Shown here one piece after another: positions 7,050-14,561 of a stretch of 44,494 nucleotides of DNA. Source of the stretch: a virus. Each line of letters opens with the position of its first letter. Positions within the stretch are counted from its first letter, which is position 1. Position numbers and translations under genes: made by a program. The notes beneath the pieces were generated by a model that was not told where the DNA came from, searched no databases, and saw nothing but the letters and a program-made list of their open reading frames with translations. Location of the stretch: IMG/VR virus record IMGVR_UViG_3300031565_000084, positions 1 through 44,494 of that record; one strand, 5' to 3'.

Positions 7050-7956
7050 CTTGCCCTACCCTCACGTTGGACGTGCCCAGCGCCTCTTCGAACGCAACTC
7101 TTTCCGCAAACTCTACAGGCTGGTCAATTTGCTCGAAGACCAGATGCCCACATTTCCGACAGGGCGGCACGGGTATGGTCGTGTCATCTCCACACCCGGT
7201 GCACTGCCACCAGGTCTTGACTTCACCCCGTAACTCATGGACGCCGGTCTTAAACAGTCGTCGATGTTCTTTTTCCTCTTGCCGTTCGCGTTCGTGTTGT
7301 TTCTTGAACCTAACCTTAAGGATGCGGTTGCGGGCGTGGCGGCGCTTGCTCGCCTTGCCCGCGTTAAGGCGGAATTTCCGGAGATGTCCCGGAATTGTGG
7401 CCCATTGATGCGCGACGTTCTCGGCGCGAGTGGCCAGGACGAGATTCTCAGACTCGTCGTTGAGGGTATCGCCATCGCGGTGAATGACAAGAAGGCCCGG
7501 CGGGATCGGCCCATGCTCTTTTTGCCACACGTGGCGGGCATAAGGCATTCGCCTCGAATGCCAGGGGCCGCGGTCGGATAGCTTAATCCAGCGGCAGGGC
7601 TTGCCCCCTTTCTTGGCGATGATATAGATCTCGCCGATCGCCTTGTACTTGGCCGGCCGATTTCCCTTCTTGAATTCAGTGCGCGGCGACAGATGAATGC
7701 CTTTGCGGTTCTTGTTCCAAGTGCGGTGACCCTTTTTGAACCGCGTTTGCACGCCTGTCCGGCTCAGTTTCATGCGGGCCATGTGTCGATATTCCTCTCT
7801 CGATATCCGCGAGAAAATCGCCTTGTAGAGCGTGGTGTAGGCGCACGCATATTCGACCTTGATCTGGCCCAGCGTCGTATCTATGTTTTTGAGCCGCTCG
7901 ACAATCAGATCGGCCTCGGCCATCACCCGGTCAGCATTGCCGCGATAGGTTCCCAT
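7009..7956 (-). CDS. HNH endonuclease with C-terminal zinc ribbon
   Basis: 315 residues; AAAGGAGCT directly precedes ATG 7956. The N-terminal 65 residues are helical and look like a DNA-binding helix-turn-helix. Then come two 'F-K-K-G' boxes (TRFKKGHRTWNKN, TEFKKGNRP) typical of phage HNH nucleases. The HNH core is HVWQKEHGPIPPGLLVIHRDG plus NDESENLVLATRAENVAH, with the expected His and Asn residues present. The C-terminus has CTGCG and CRKCG, a zinc ribbon. The last residues derive from a dispersed repeat. It is probably a free-standing homing-type nuclease. Confidence 0.85.
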   Translation of the reverse strand: MGTYRGNADRVMAEADLIVERLKNIDTTLGQIKVEYACAYTTLYKAIFSRISREEYRHMARMKLSRTGVQTRFKKGHRTWNKNRKGIHLSPRTEFKKGNRPAKYKAIGEIYIIAKKGGKPCRWIKLSDRGPWHSRRMPYARHVWQKEHGPIPPGLLVIHRDGDTLNDESENLVLATRAENVAHQWATIPGHLRKFRLNAGKASKRRHARNRILKVRFKKQHERERQEEKEHRRLFKTGVHELRGEVKTWWQCTGCGDDTTIPVPPCRKCGHLVFEQIDQPVEFAERVAFEEALGTSNVRVGQATIVNHKSNRVAL

Positions 7957-7972
7957 AGCTCCTTTTGACGAT

Positions 7973-8773
7973 CTACCCGGTTTTGTGGGCCGCCTGCAAC
8001 AGCCCCTCGATCAATAATTGCCTGACGGCTTGTTCGACCGTCTCGGCGGCGGTCCTTTTATCCATCAGGATGTCCAGCTTCGTATTCCACCGTACATATT
8101 TCACCTGGCCTTTTTCGAACCCGTGCTCCGCGAAAGACTTGATCGCCACCGCGCTGCAAGGAATCGCTCCTTTGTCCTTATCGAGGTCGAAGTGCGTGGG
8201 CGCCGCGAACGCAGGCTCTGACCCAAGGTCTTTTCGCGTCCCCTCGATAAATATCCGGCGCCGCCGCTGCGGAACGCCGTAACTGGCCGCGTCCATCAGG
8301 TTGAACCTCACGATATAGCCCTTGCCTTCAAGATCGCCGAGCAGCTCGATAAAAAACTCCTTGAAACTCAATACCCCCGGCACGTTCTCGATGACAAAGC
8401 AGCACGGCTTGATCTCCCCGACGAGCCGGATGAAATGCCACATCATTTGCGAGCGAGGGTCATCGACGCTGCGGTTCTTATTGCTCCAGGTAAAGCCCTG
8501 GCAGGGTGGGCCGCCGCTCAAAATATCCAGATCGCCCTTCTCGATGCGGGCGGCGGCCAGAATCTCCCGGCCCGAGATCTTCGACAAATCCGCTTTGATG
8601 ATTCTGGCCCGGGGGAAATATCGGTTCCTGTTCGCCCCGAGCGTGGCAAGACAGAACTTGTCAATCTCGACCAGGCCGACCACGTCGATACCGGCCTGCT
8701 GGAGGCCCAGGGCCATCCCGCCGGCGCCGGCAAACAGTTCGATGGCCTTTAATTTACGTTTATTCATGTTCAT
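7973..8773 (-). CDS. C5-cytosine DNA methyltransferase (short)
   Basis: 266 residues from ATG 8773 (a second ATG lies two codons on). Motif I ELFAGAGGMALGLQQAG, motif IV GGPPCQGF with the catalytic Cys, motif VI ENVPG and motif VIII QRRRR are all present in order. It therefore transfers a methyl group from S-adenosylmethionine to carbon 5 of cytosine. The target-recognition part is very short, and the usual motifs IX and X near the C-terminus are not visible, so it is smaller than typical enzymes (about 320-450 residues). No restriction partner is nearby; self-protection against host restriction is likely. It follows the ParB-like gene in the same operon. Confidence 0.9.
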   Translation of the reverse strand: MNMNKRKLKAIELFAGAGGMALGLQQAGIDVVGLVEIDKFCLATLGANRNRYFPRARIIKADLSKISGREILAAARIEKGDLDILSGGPPCQGFTWSNKNRSVDDPRSQMMWHFIRLVGEIKPCCFVIENVPGVLSFKEFFIELLGDLEGKGYIVRFNLMDAASYGVPQRRRRIFIEGTRKDLGSEPAFAAPTHFDLDKDKGAIPCSAVAIKSFAEHGFEKGQVKYVRWNTKLDILMDKRTAAETVEQAVRQLLIEGLLQAAHKTG

Positions 8774-8779
8774 TCGCGA

Positions 8780-10594
8780 TTACTTCGCGGTAGACTTGTC
8801 TTCGCAGGCCGAGCACAGGTCCGGCTCGACCCAATGGCAGGGAACACCGTCCACTACGCAGGCCTTCGCATCGGTGCAGCCGCACACGCGGCAGACTCGC
8901 TTTTTGTCGCCCGCCAGCAGCTCTTGCCACGCCTTCCCGGGCGGACGTCCCTGGCTGGCCGGCGCCTTTTTGGCCTTCGCTTTGACGTTCTTCGGTTTGG
9001 CCGTCTTATCCTTCTCGGCCTTCGGCGTGCCGTCGGCGTTGAGCGAGGCCCACGACTTCGGGACCGTGAAGCCCTTACGAGAGCAGACGTCTTTGAGCAT
9101 CCCCTTGAGATCCACGCCGATCAGCCCGGCGATCCATTCGGCCTGTCTCTTTAAGTGATCGGGCGTTTGACTGATCGGCCCAATCCACGTGAGCTCAGCG
9201 TCCAATGTGGACTTGAAACTTTCCCAAAGGGATTCCCGTGCCTTCATCGCCGGATCTTTCGCCTTGAGAATCAATTTGAGTTGTTGCTGTCTGCCTTCCC
9301 TCATCATCCTGACTGGAGAGTTTCCGTAAACAGCGACGAGCGCCATTAGCCCCGTCATTTTGTCTTTGCACGTGATCTGCGAGACTTCGGTTGCCCCCAC
9401 TTTTGCTCGCAGATCGAGCAACGTCTGCGCCGATCGCTTCGCGTCGAGCTGGACCTGGCGTTCTTTCAGAGGCGTCGGCCGGCCAGGCGTGCGGACCCGC
9501 TTGCTTTCGCCGGAAGACATCGCCGTCGGCTTGATGTAGGTGAGCTGGCCCGAGGCCGTTCCATTGATATACATCGCGGGGATGGCCCCCACCGTGCTTT
9601 TGGACACGATCTTATAAGCGTACTTAGAGATGAAGGAACCGAACGCCTTTGCGAGCCTTTCCTCTTCGATATAATCTGCTGCATGTTCCTTGGTGATGAG
9701 CGTCAGGCTGTTATGCTGATCCTTGAGCTCTTTGGCCCGTCGCTTCAGCCAGCCATCGGTCTTGTTCTGCCAGCAGTACCCATCCAGGCACTGATCGCCC
9801 GTCTGGGCCTGGTCAGCCATCTCAAACCAGAGCATCGGCTGGTGGCCGCTGCGCTTCGGGCATTCCGTGCAGGCGCCCGCCTTCGGCGCCAGCGTTCCAT
9901 CATCGAGCGCCCACGTGGCCTTCGAGAGTAAATGCAGGCTGGCTCCGATCATCGTCTCCAGGTCCCGGGTCGAGCAGTTGCAGGCTTTCTCAAAGTGCGG
10001 TTCCCATGACCCCCGAAGATGCTTGTGCAGATCGGTCTGGATATGCTCCGGCAGCCGTCCGATCAAGGCCAGGTGCGTGAGGCTCCACGTTTGGAACATC
10101 GGGTGCTTGTCGATATCGGCGAAAATATCCCGCCAGCATTTAGCCAGGTGGCCGTGAATATAGGCCCGGATCCGCACCCATTGTTCGCTCTTGCCGAGCT
10201 TCTGAGCGATCGCTTTGGCGTTGCCGCCGAATCGCTCCATCAGCATCGATACTTCCTGCGCCTGTTCCATCGGTAAAAGGTCTTCGCGGAACGTGTTTTC
10301 GATATAGGTCAGGTCCACGGCCGCCGGATCGTCCATGTCCGAATGGACAATCGCCGGGATCGTCTTCAGGCCCAGGGCCCTGCAGGCGCGATACCGCCGC
10401 TCGCCGGCTCGCAGTTCATAGCCGGCCTTCTTGCCCGACATGAGGCGGACCTGAATCGGGATGCGGACGCCGCCGGCCGCGATACTGGCCTTCAGTTCTT
10501 GAAAACCTTCACTGCCCTCAAGAATGTTGCGTTTGCTGTCCCCCGAGACGACAATGTCCTTCATCGCGATTTCTTGAAATGTTTGGGTTGTCAT
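8780..10594 (-). CDS. ParB/Spo0J-like protein with C-terminal zinc motif
   Basis: 604 residues; the start overlaps the upstream stop as ATGA. Residues 8-100 match the ParB N-terminal fold, with AGERRYRACRALG and the box ENTFREDLLPMEQA. A helix-turn-helix follows (AIAQKLGKSEQWVRIRAYI). A central Cys-rich region contains CTECPKRSG and CLDGYCW. The C-terminus is CRVCGCTDAKACVVDGVPCHW followed by CSACE, a compact zinc-binding module I have seen on phage ParB-like proteins. No ParA gene is present, so plasmid-style partition is unlikely. A DNA-binding, replication or regulatory role beside the methylase is more probable. Confidence 0.88.
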   Translation of the reverse strand: MTTQTFQEIAMKDIVVSGDSKRNILEGSEGFQELKASIAAGGVRIPIQVRLMSGKKAGYELRAGERRYRACRALGLKTIPAIVHSDMDDPAAVDLTYIENTFREDLLPMEQAQEVSMLMERFGGNAKAIAQKLGKSEQWVRIRAYIHGHLAKCWRDIFADIDKHPMFQTWSLTHLALIGRLPEHIQTDLHKHLRGSWEPHFEKACNCSTRDLETMIGASLHLLSKATWALDDGTLAPKAGACTECPKRSGHQPMLWFEMADQAQTGDQCLDGYCWQNKTDGWLKRRAKELKDQHNSLTLITKEHAADYIEEERLAKAFGSFISKYAYKIVSKSTVGAIPAMYINGTASGQLTYIKPTAMSSGESKRVRTPGRPTPLKERQVQLDAKRSAQTLLDLRAKVGATEVSQITCKDKMTGLMALVAVYGNSPVRMMREGRQQQLKLILKAKDPAMKARESLWESFKSTLDAELTWIGPISQTPDHLKRQAEWIAGLIGVDLKGMLKDVCSRKGFTVPKSWASLNADGTPKAEKDKTAKPKNVKAKAKKAPASQGRPPGKAWQELLAGDKKRVCRVCGCTDAKACVVDGVPCHWVEPDLCSACEDKSTAK

Positions 10595-10863
10595 AATTGC
10601 TTCCTTTCATGTGTGGTTCCTAAATTGCGTTTATCCGCATTCATCGGCGGTTCCTGTTTCATTCGCCCGCGTCGCCGCGTCCCCCCCCCTACGAGATTTG
10701 TGATTTTCCATTTTGCATTGCGATGGGCTAAAAGCACGCGATAGCAGTCCCGGCAGGGATAGCGATTCGGCTGCCCTTCGCCAACGTCCACAAAGCCCGG
10801 CTCGCCGCATCGGCAGGCGTACCGAGGTTTCGCTTCGCGGTTTTTCTTGGCCACAGATTTCAC
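10591..10863 (-). CDS. Small zinc-binding protein with repeat-derived ends
   Basis: 90 residues starting at GTG 10863, which lies inside a dispersed repeat. The encoded MKSVAKK is almost the same N-terminus as that of the small terminase (MKSVAEKK), which also starts in this repeat. The core has CRCGEPG and CRDCYRVL, a likely zinc knuckle pair. The C-terminal third is again repeat-encoded. The stop overlaps the ParB start as ATGA, indicating coupled translation. Only the central 35 residues look like an original phage protein. No clear Shine-Dalgarno precedes the GTG. Confidence 0.6.
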   Translation of the reverse strand: MKSVAKKNREAKPRYACRCGEPGFVDVGEGQPNRYPCRDCYRVLLAHRNAKWKITNLVGGGTRRRGRMKQEPPMNADKRNLGTTHERKQL

Positions 10864-10904
10864 CGTTCTTTCTCAGCCACAGAGGACACAGAGATCACAG
10901 AGAT
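10850..10904 (+). repeat. CACAGAG-family dispersed repeat
   Basis: A GCCACAGATTTCACCG word at 10850-10865 is followed by a full CACAGAG unit (10873-10904) in plus orientation. It supplies the GTG start of the small zinc protein. Confidence 0.85.
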
Positions 10905-10937
10905 TGTTGGATTATTTTTCGGTAATATTTTCGTGCT

Positions 10938-11393
10938 TCAAACTCCAGGCAGCAGGGCCGGCAGCTTGCCCGTGCTCATCATCGTCTGCAATTGGTCCTG
11001 CTGAGCCTCGTAGATCGTTTGGCCGCCGCGCATGGGCAGGCAGATGTCCCCGTAGAACTCGTGCTCGAGGGAACGCAGGCCGATCGACACGGCGACCAGC
11101 TTGGCCTTGAGCAGAAGACAGAACTCCCGCATCCGCTGCCGGCACGCCTGTTCCCAGGCCAGCAGCGAGGCGTTAACTTTGCGGTGGCGCCCGGTTGACG
11201 TCTTGCAGAAGTCATGCCGGGCCGGCATGTCCAGCTTCATCTTGATCGGCACGCCCTTGAGGACGAACGCCACGAACGCACAGTCGCCGTCCCAGCCGCT
11301 CATGCACTTCTCGGCGCCCGCACGCCGGAGCAGCCGCGTCACTTCCTGCTGAGACGATTCAACCGATACCGTTGTCGAGCGAGCATACTCCAT
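10938..11393 (-). CDS. Conserved phage protein of unknown function
   Basis: 151 residues. The sequence follows a pattern common in phages and prophages: N-terminal 'ARSTTVSVESSQQEV', a 'GWDGDCAFVAFVLKG' strand region, 'WEQACRQRMREFCLLLKAKL', and a C-terminal 'MSTGKLPALLPG'. I know no function for this family. ATG 11393 follows immediately after a CACAGAG repeat whose GAGGACACAGAGAAAG end is the only purine-rich tract that could act as a ribosome site. It is predicted cytoplasmic. Confidence 0.8.
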   Translation of the reverse strand: MEYARSTTVSVESSQQEVTRLLRRAGAEKCMSGWDGDCAFVAFVLKGVPIKMKLDMPARHDFCKTSTGRHRKVNASLLAWEQACRQRMREFCLLLKAKLVAVSIGLRSLEHEFYGDICLPMRGGQTIYEAQQDQLQTMMSTGKLPALLPGV

Positions 11394-11396
11394 CTT

Positions 11397-11449
11397 TCTC
11401 TGTGTCCTCTGTGCTCTCTGTGGCTAAAGATTTATGATTTATGATTTTC
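11397..11449 (-). repeat. CACAGAG plus AATCATAAATC dispersed repeats
   Basis: A full CACAGAG unit in minus orientation (11397-11427) is joined to ATTTATGATTTATGATTTT (11428-11449). It fills the gap between two genes and encodes the last residues (ENHKS) of the gene at 11432-11680. Confidence 0.9.
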
Positions 11450-11680
11450 AACGGCGATAGTTACTGGTCCTTCGATTCGCGGTTCCATATCTTTTAGAAC
11501 AATCATGGTTTCCCGCAAAACCCTGGCCGCCCAGTCGCAATCGTCACGCAGTTGAGCGAATCCTAATCCTCTCAGATTTCCTACCCCATTGAGAGTTTCC
11601 TGATCCATGACCCGCATTACCTTTATCACGCGAGCTTCTACGTTGTTTAGATCACTGATTACCCCTTTAATAGTGGCCAT
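11432..11680 (-). CDS. Small hypothetical protein
   Basis: 82 residues; AAGGAAGCGAAATAC precedes ATG 11680. It overlaps the end of the radical-SAM gene by 14 bases. Largely alpha-helical, with a segment DDCDWAARVLRETMIVLKDM. The final residues NHKS come from a dispersed repeat. Family not recognised. Confidence 0.6.
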   Translation of the reverse strand: MATIKGVISDLNNVEARVIKVMRVMDQETLNGVGNLRGLGFAQLRDDCDWAARVLRETMIVLKDMEPRIEGPVTIAVENHKS

Positions 11681-12536
11681 GTATTTCGCTTCCTTTCTCT
11701 GTGTCCTCTGTGCTCTCTGTGGCTAAAACCTTCGACGTTCTCGGCGGCTCTTTTTCGATCACCTCGCGGATCGAATCCTTCCAGTGGATGAACGGACGGC
11801 CGCTCAGATGGCCAACCATCGCGCGGACAAATTCATCGCTTTGGGCGGCCTTGAGCGGGTTGACGTATTGCCGGATCTGTTCGTCCGTCGCACCCGAGAG
11901 GTCCACGCGGCTCTCCCAGCGCCGCAGCTTGCCGATCCAGAAGCCGCCCGCCCCACGATCGAAAGGGGGCCGCGAGAGATAAGGCCAGCAGGCTTGATAG
12001 ACATCCGGGGCAAATTCATCCAGATAAGGCTCGCACGAGACGCTGGTGCAATAGCCCTCGAAGTAGGCCATCGAGAGGCTCTTAATCCGCTCCTCAAAAC
12101 ACGGCGCCCCCGGCTCCCAGAACTTGAGCACGTTGTCGGCCGTCGAACCAATCGTGAATCGAAATGCCACGCGATGCTGAAAACCCTTCAGGGCCTCGAC
12201 CAGCAACGCCGTGACGTTCATCGACGGCTTGCTGACGATCAGCACGCGGTTGCCCGCCTCGAGCAGCTTTCGCAGAACCACCAGACAGGGTCGCAAAAAT
12301 TCCAGCGTAATATTGCTGGCACTTTGGAACATGACAACGCCATCGAGTTTTCGGCGTTGTTTGACAACTTCCGTAGTTCTAAGATGGGGCGTATTCCATT
12401 CATCGGCTGTCTTTATGCGACCGAATCTCAATGCCATCTCCCGACCATAGCAATATCGGCAGCCTCCGGAACATCCTGAAAGTATAGTTACATTGTGAGC
12501 AGCCCATTCTTTTGTTCCACTGATTTTCTTGCTCAT
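11667..12536 (-). CDS. Radical-SAM protein (spore photoproduct lyase-like)
   Basis: 289 residues from ATG 12536, overlapping the HNH-fusion stop as ATGA. Residues 21-29 read CSGGCRYCY, the CX3CX2C motif that binds a 4Fe-4S cluster and S-adenosylmethionine. The later VSKPSMN, 'RFTIGST' and 'YFEGYCTSVSCEPYLD' segments fit phage radical-SAM proteins related to the lyase family, though the substrate is unknown. The C-terminal LATESTEDTEKG is read from a CACAGAG repeat. The frame immediately upstream encodes the first 24 residues of a second, interrupted copy, so this gene seems to have been hit by a homing element. Confidence 0.85.
   Translation of the reverse strand: MSKKISGTKEWAAHNVTILSGCSGGCRYCYGREMALRFGRIKTADEWNTPHLRTTEVVKQRRKLDGVVMFQSASNITLEFLRPCLVVLRKLLEAGNRVLIVSKPSMNVTALLVEALKGFQHRVAFRFTIGSTADNVLKFWEPGAPCFEERIKSLSMAYFEGYCTSVSCEPYLDEFAPDVYQACWPYLSRPPFDRGAGGFWIGKLRRWESRVDLSGATDEQIRQYVNPLKAAQSDEFVRAMVGHLSGRPFIHWKDSIREVIEKEPPRTSKVLATESTEDTEKGSEIHGHY
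11696..11726 (-). repeat. CACAGAG-family dispersed repeat inside coding sequence
   Basis: A 31-bp unit in minus orientation. It is read in frame as LATESTEDTEK at the C-terminus of the radical-SAM protein and lies just upstream of the start of the next gene. Confidence 0.9.
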
Positions 12537-13204
12537 AATCCCTTCCCGGCGTGACTGGATTCTGTTCGTCGTTTGCCAAGCAAAATATTAGAAATACAGG
12601 ATTGGCCAACACCAAACCGTTCAGCTAATTTGTATTGACTGGCGGTTCCTTCCAGGGACCGAATCTCCGCAACTTCCAGGTTTGTCAGTTTGGCGTTGTG
12701 ATGATTCTCGCCACCGGGTCGAGTCCTATGATATCGTTGATCTTCCATGTTATCTTTTTGTGTTGCCCATCTGAGATTTTTGAGATGACAATTGAGGGGA
12801 TTCCTATCGGGGAAATGACAACACACATTGTTTTCCGGACGAGGCCCAACGAATGACATCAATACAAGATCGTGGACTAACAATTTGAATGTCTTGCCGT
12901 CTTTCCGAAGTGAAACTTGAAGACGGTCATACTTTCGATGGGATTTTTTACCACTCGATATGATGGTAGGCTTAAGTCTTCGCCATTTATCGCCCAAGAC
13001 ATAAGTACCCCAACCGTGGCGAAAGCAACTCCAAATCGATCCATCGTCGCCTGCACGATAAGCCGGAAACCCTGGAATTAAAGCATATCGGCAGTCGTGC
13101 TCGCAGCCGGTCTGGATGTTGATGGTCTTTTCGACCCACTCGCGCGTGCCGGTGGCATGCGATTTATGATTTGCGATTTGCGATTTATGATTGTCCCCTG
13201 TCAT
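12533..13204 (-). CDS. Truncated radical-SAM N-terminus fused to HNH endonuclease
   Basis: 223 residues from ATG 13204, with GGAGG seven bases upstream. Residues 1-16 are repeat-encoded. Residues 17-41 (TGTREWVEKTINIQTGC, EHDCRY) match the N-terminus of a radical-SAM protein up to the second cysteine. The sequence then switches to a NUMOD4/HNH homing nuclease: IPGFPAYRAGDDGSIWS, HDLVLMSFVGPRP, CHFPDRNPLNCHLKNLRWAT, and a C-terminal helix-turn-helix (YKLAERFGVGQSCISNILLGK). The stop overlaps the intact radical-SAM start as ATGA. The nuclease half is complete and probably functional; the radical-SAM half is not. Confidence 0.8.
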   Translation of the reverse strand: MTGDNHKSQIANHKSHATGTREWVEKTINIQTGCEHDCRYALIPGFPAYRAGDDGSIWSCFRHGWGTYVLGDKWRRLKPTIISSGKKSHRKYDRLQVSLRKDGKTFKLLVHDLVLMSFVGPRPENNVCCHFPDRNPLNCHLKNLRWATQKDNMEDQRYHRTRPGGENHHNAKLTNLEVAEIRSLEGTASQYKLAERFGVGQSCISNILLGKRRTESSHAGKGL

Positions 13205-13270
13205 ATCTGCCTCCATGCTGTCGCTCCGTTTCCTATTTTCTCTGTGCTCTCTGTGTCCTCTGTGGCTAAA
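13161..13270 (-). repeat. AATCATAAATC (13161-13192) and CACAGAG (13239-13270) repeats
   Basis: Two dispersed repeats flank the ribosome site of the HNH-fusion gene. The first encodes residues NHKSQIANHKS near the protein's N-terminus. The second lies in the untranslated leader. Confidence 0.85.
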
Positions 13271-13354
13271 CAAAATCCTGCCCCGCCCGCGGACCCTTTT
13301 CACGCGGGCAGGGCTTGCGTGGAGAGACAATTCATATCCTCGCCTTCGGCCCTC

Positions 13355-13690
13355 TCAGGCGCTCACCGCATCCGGCGGGACAATCGGCTTGTCGCGGCTC
13401 TCGGCGGCGAACAGCTTGACGGACGTCAGCGCCGCGAAGAGCAGCCGCGTGATGAACTGCCGCTGCATCGCGATCATCGAGACGTTCTGCTGATTGAGCT
13501 GCCGGAAATCGTCGGCCAGCAATTGGAGCGCTGCGACGTGCTCGGCCGTGGTAAACGTCGCCGTCAGGGCGTCATACGCCTCGGCAATCCGGCCGTCGGT
13601 CAACTGCAGGATGAACTCGGCGAGCTGCTCGTCGGTGATCGCCCCGGCGATCTGCATGAGCAGCGTTTGAAATTCTTCTTTGACGTTCAA
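13355..13690 (-). CDS. Small helical protein (TTG start)
   Basis: 111 residues. I choose TTG 13690 because GGGAGG stands eight bases before it and because it overlaps the lipoprotein stop as TTGA. The sequence is alpha-helical throughout (NVKEEFQTLLMQIAGAITDE, QLLADDFRQLNQQNVSMIAM). No signal peptide is present. It follows a lipoprotein gene and a holin-like gene, so it may belong to the lysis cluster, but the function is not recognisable. Confidence 0.65.
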   Translation of the reverse strand: MNVKEEFQTLLMQIAGAITDEQLAEFILQLTDGRIAEAYDALTATFTTAEHVAALQLLADDFRQLNQQNVSMIAMQRQFITRLLFAALTSVKLFAAESRDKPIVPPDAVSA

Positions 13691-13935
13691 GGCGCGGCCC
13701 TCCCGTCCAGGGCGTCCACGATCTGCCCGAGTATGTCGTTGGCGGCCGCCAGCCCGTCTCTGCAGGCGTTCGGATCGCCGGCCTGGCACGCCCGATTCAG
13801 GGCCTTGACGTGGATCGCGGCCATCCGCGTCCGCGTGGCATACCACGGCGCCATCTGTACGCCCGAACAGCCGGCGAACAGCAACAGCCAGGCCATCAGC
13901 AGGGCGAAATACCACAACTTCCATTTCGGCTTCAT
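13687..13935 (-). CDS. Small lipoprotein (possible spanin-type)
   Basis: 82 residues, start ATG 13935 with AAAGGAGTCC upstream. The N-terminus is a lipoprotein signal peptide: KPKWK, a hydrophobic stretch, then the lipobox LFAGC with acylation expected on the Cys at about residue 23. The mature part is a short helical domain. Its place beside the holin-like gene and its small size would fit an outer-membrane spanin, but no inner-membrane partner is obvious. The lysis role is inferred from context only. Confidence 0.75.
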   Translation of the reverse strand: MKPKWKLWYFALLMAWLLLFAGCSGVQMAPWYATRTRMAAIHVKALNRACQAGDPNACRDGLAAANDILGQIVDALDGRAAP

Positions 13936-13960
13936 AAGAGGACTCCTTTCGTAGATTGAT

Positions 13961-13992
13961 TATTTATGATTTACGATTTTCGATTGACGATT
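13961..13992 (-). repeat. AATCATAAATC-family dispersed repeat
   Basis: TATTTATGATTTACGATTTT and CGATTGACGATT words fill the gap between the holin-like gene and the lipoprotein gene. No gene is visible in this gap. Confidence 0.85.
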
Positions 13993-13998
13993 GTTGAT

Positions 13999-14478
13999 TT
14001 ATCCGCCCGTGATGGCTGGTTCATCCGCCTTTGGTGGTTTGATCTCGGCGTCAGGCCTCGGCCAGGGTCTGGGTGGTTCTACTCTATTCCTCGGCATCGG
14101 GGGACAATCGGTCACGATCGGCAGTCCGAACCGCCCGAATTCAGGATCGGTGAGCACTGTGGTGGATCTGTTTGGCTTGCCGTTGCTCAAGGCTGTCGTG
14201 CCTTTGAACATGTCGTAGCCGCCGCCGGCGGCCAGACCCAGGACCGCGCCGGCGACGAGATAATTCTCGACGCCGCCCAGACCGAATGCGAGCGCGCACA
14301 AGGCCATCCCGACCATCGGCCATAAGGGTTTTTGAATCGCATCGCTCAGGCGGGCCCAGCCGCCGACGCAGGCCTTAATGAACTGAATGGCGTAGGCCAC
14401 AAAGCCCGCGATCACGAGCATCGTCGGGGTGATCGTGACCTCGAGCGAACTGATTGCATTGGATAGATCGGGCAGCAT
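13999..14478 (-). CDS. Holin-like membrane protein
   Basis: 159 residues; AAAGGAGTCTCTT precedes ATG 14478. It has three hydrophobic segments at about residues 18-36, 52-68 and 70-88 and a long Pro-rich cytoplasmic tail ending in ADEPAITGG. This size and topology fit a phage holin that permeabilises the inner membrane to release a lysin. No endolysin is recognisable beside it, so the assignment rests on topology. An alternative is a generic membrane protein. Confidence 0.6.
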   Translation of the reverse strand: MLPDLSNAISSLEVTITPTMLVIAGFVAYAIQFIKACVGGWARLSDAIQKPLWPMVGMALCALAFGLGGVENYLVAGAVLGLAAGGGYDMFKGTTALSNGKPNRSTTVLTDPEFGRFGLPIVTDCPPMPRNRVEPPRPWPRPDAEIKPPKADEPAITGG

Positions 14479-14497
14479 AAGAGACTCCTTTCAAAAA

Positions 14498-14561
14498 GAT
14501 TGACGATTTGCGATTTTCGATTGACGATTTTCTCTGTGTCCTCTGTGCTCTCTGTGGCTAA
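14498..14561 (-). repeat. AATCATAAATC plus CACAGAG repeats
   Basis: A GATTGACGATTTGCGATTTT block (14498-14530) is fused to a complete CACAGAG unit (14531-14561). They fill the gap between the metallopeptidase stop and the holin-like start. Confidence 0.9.
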
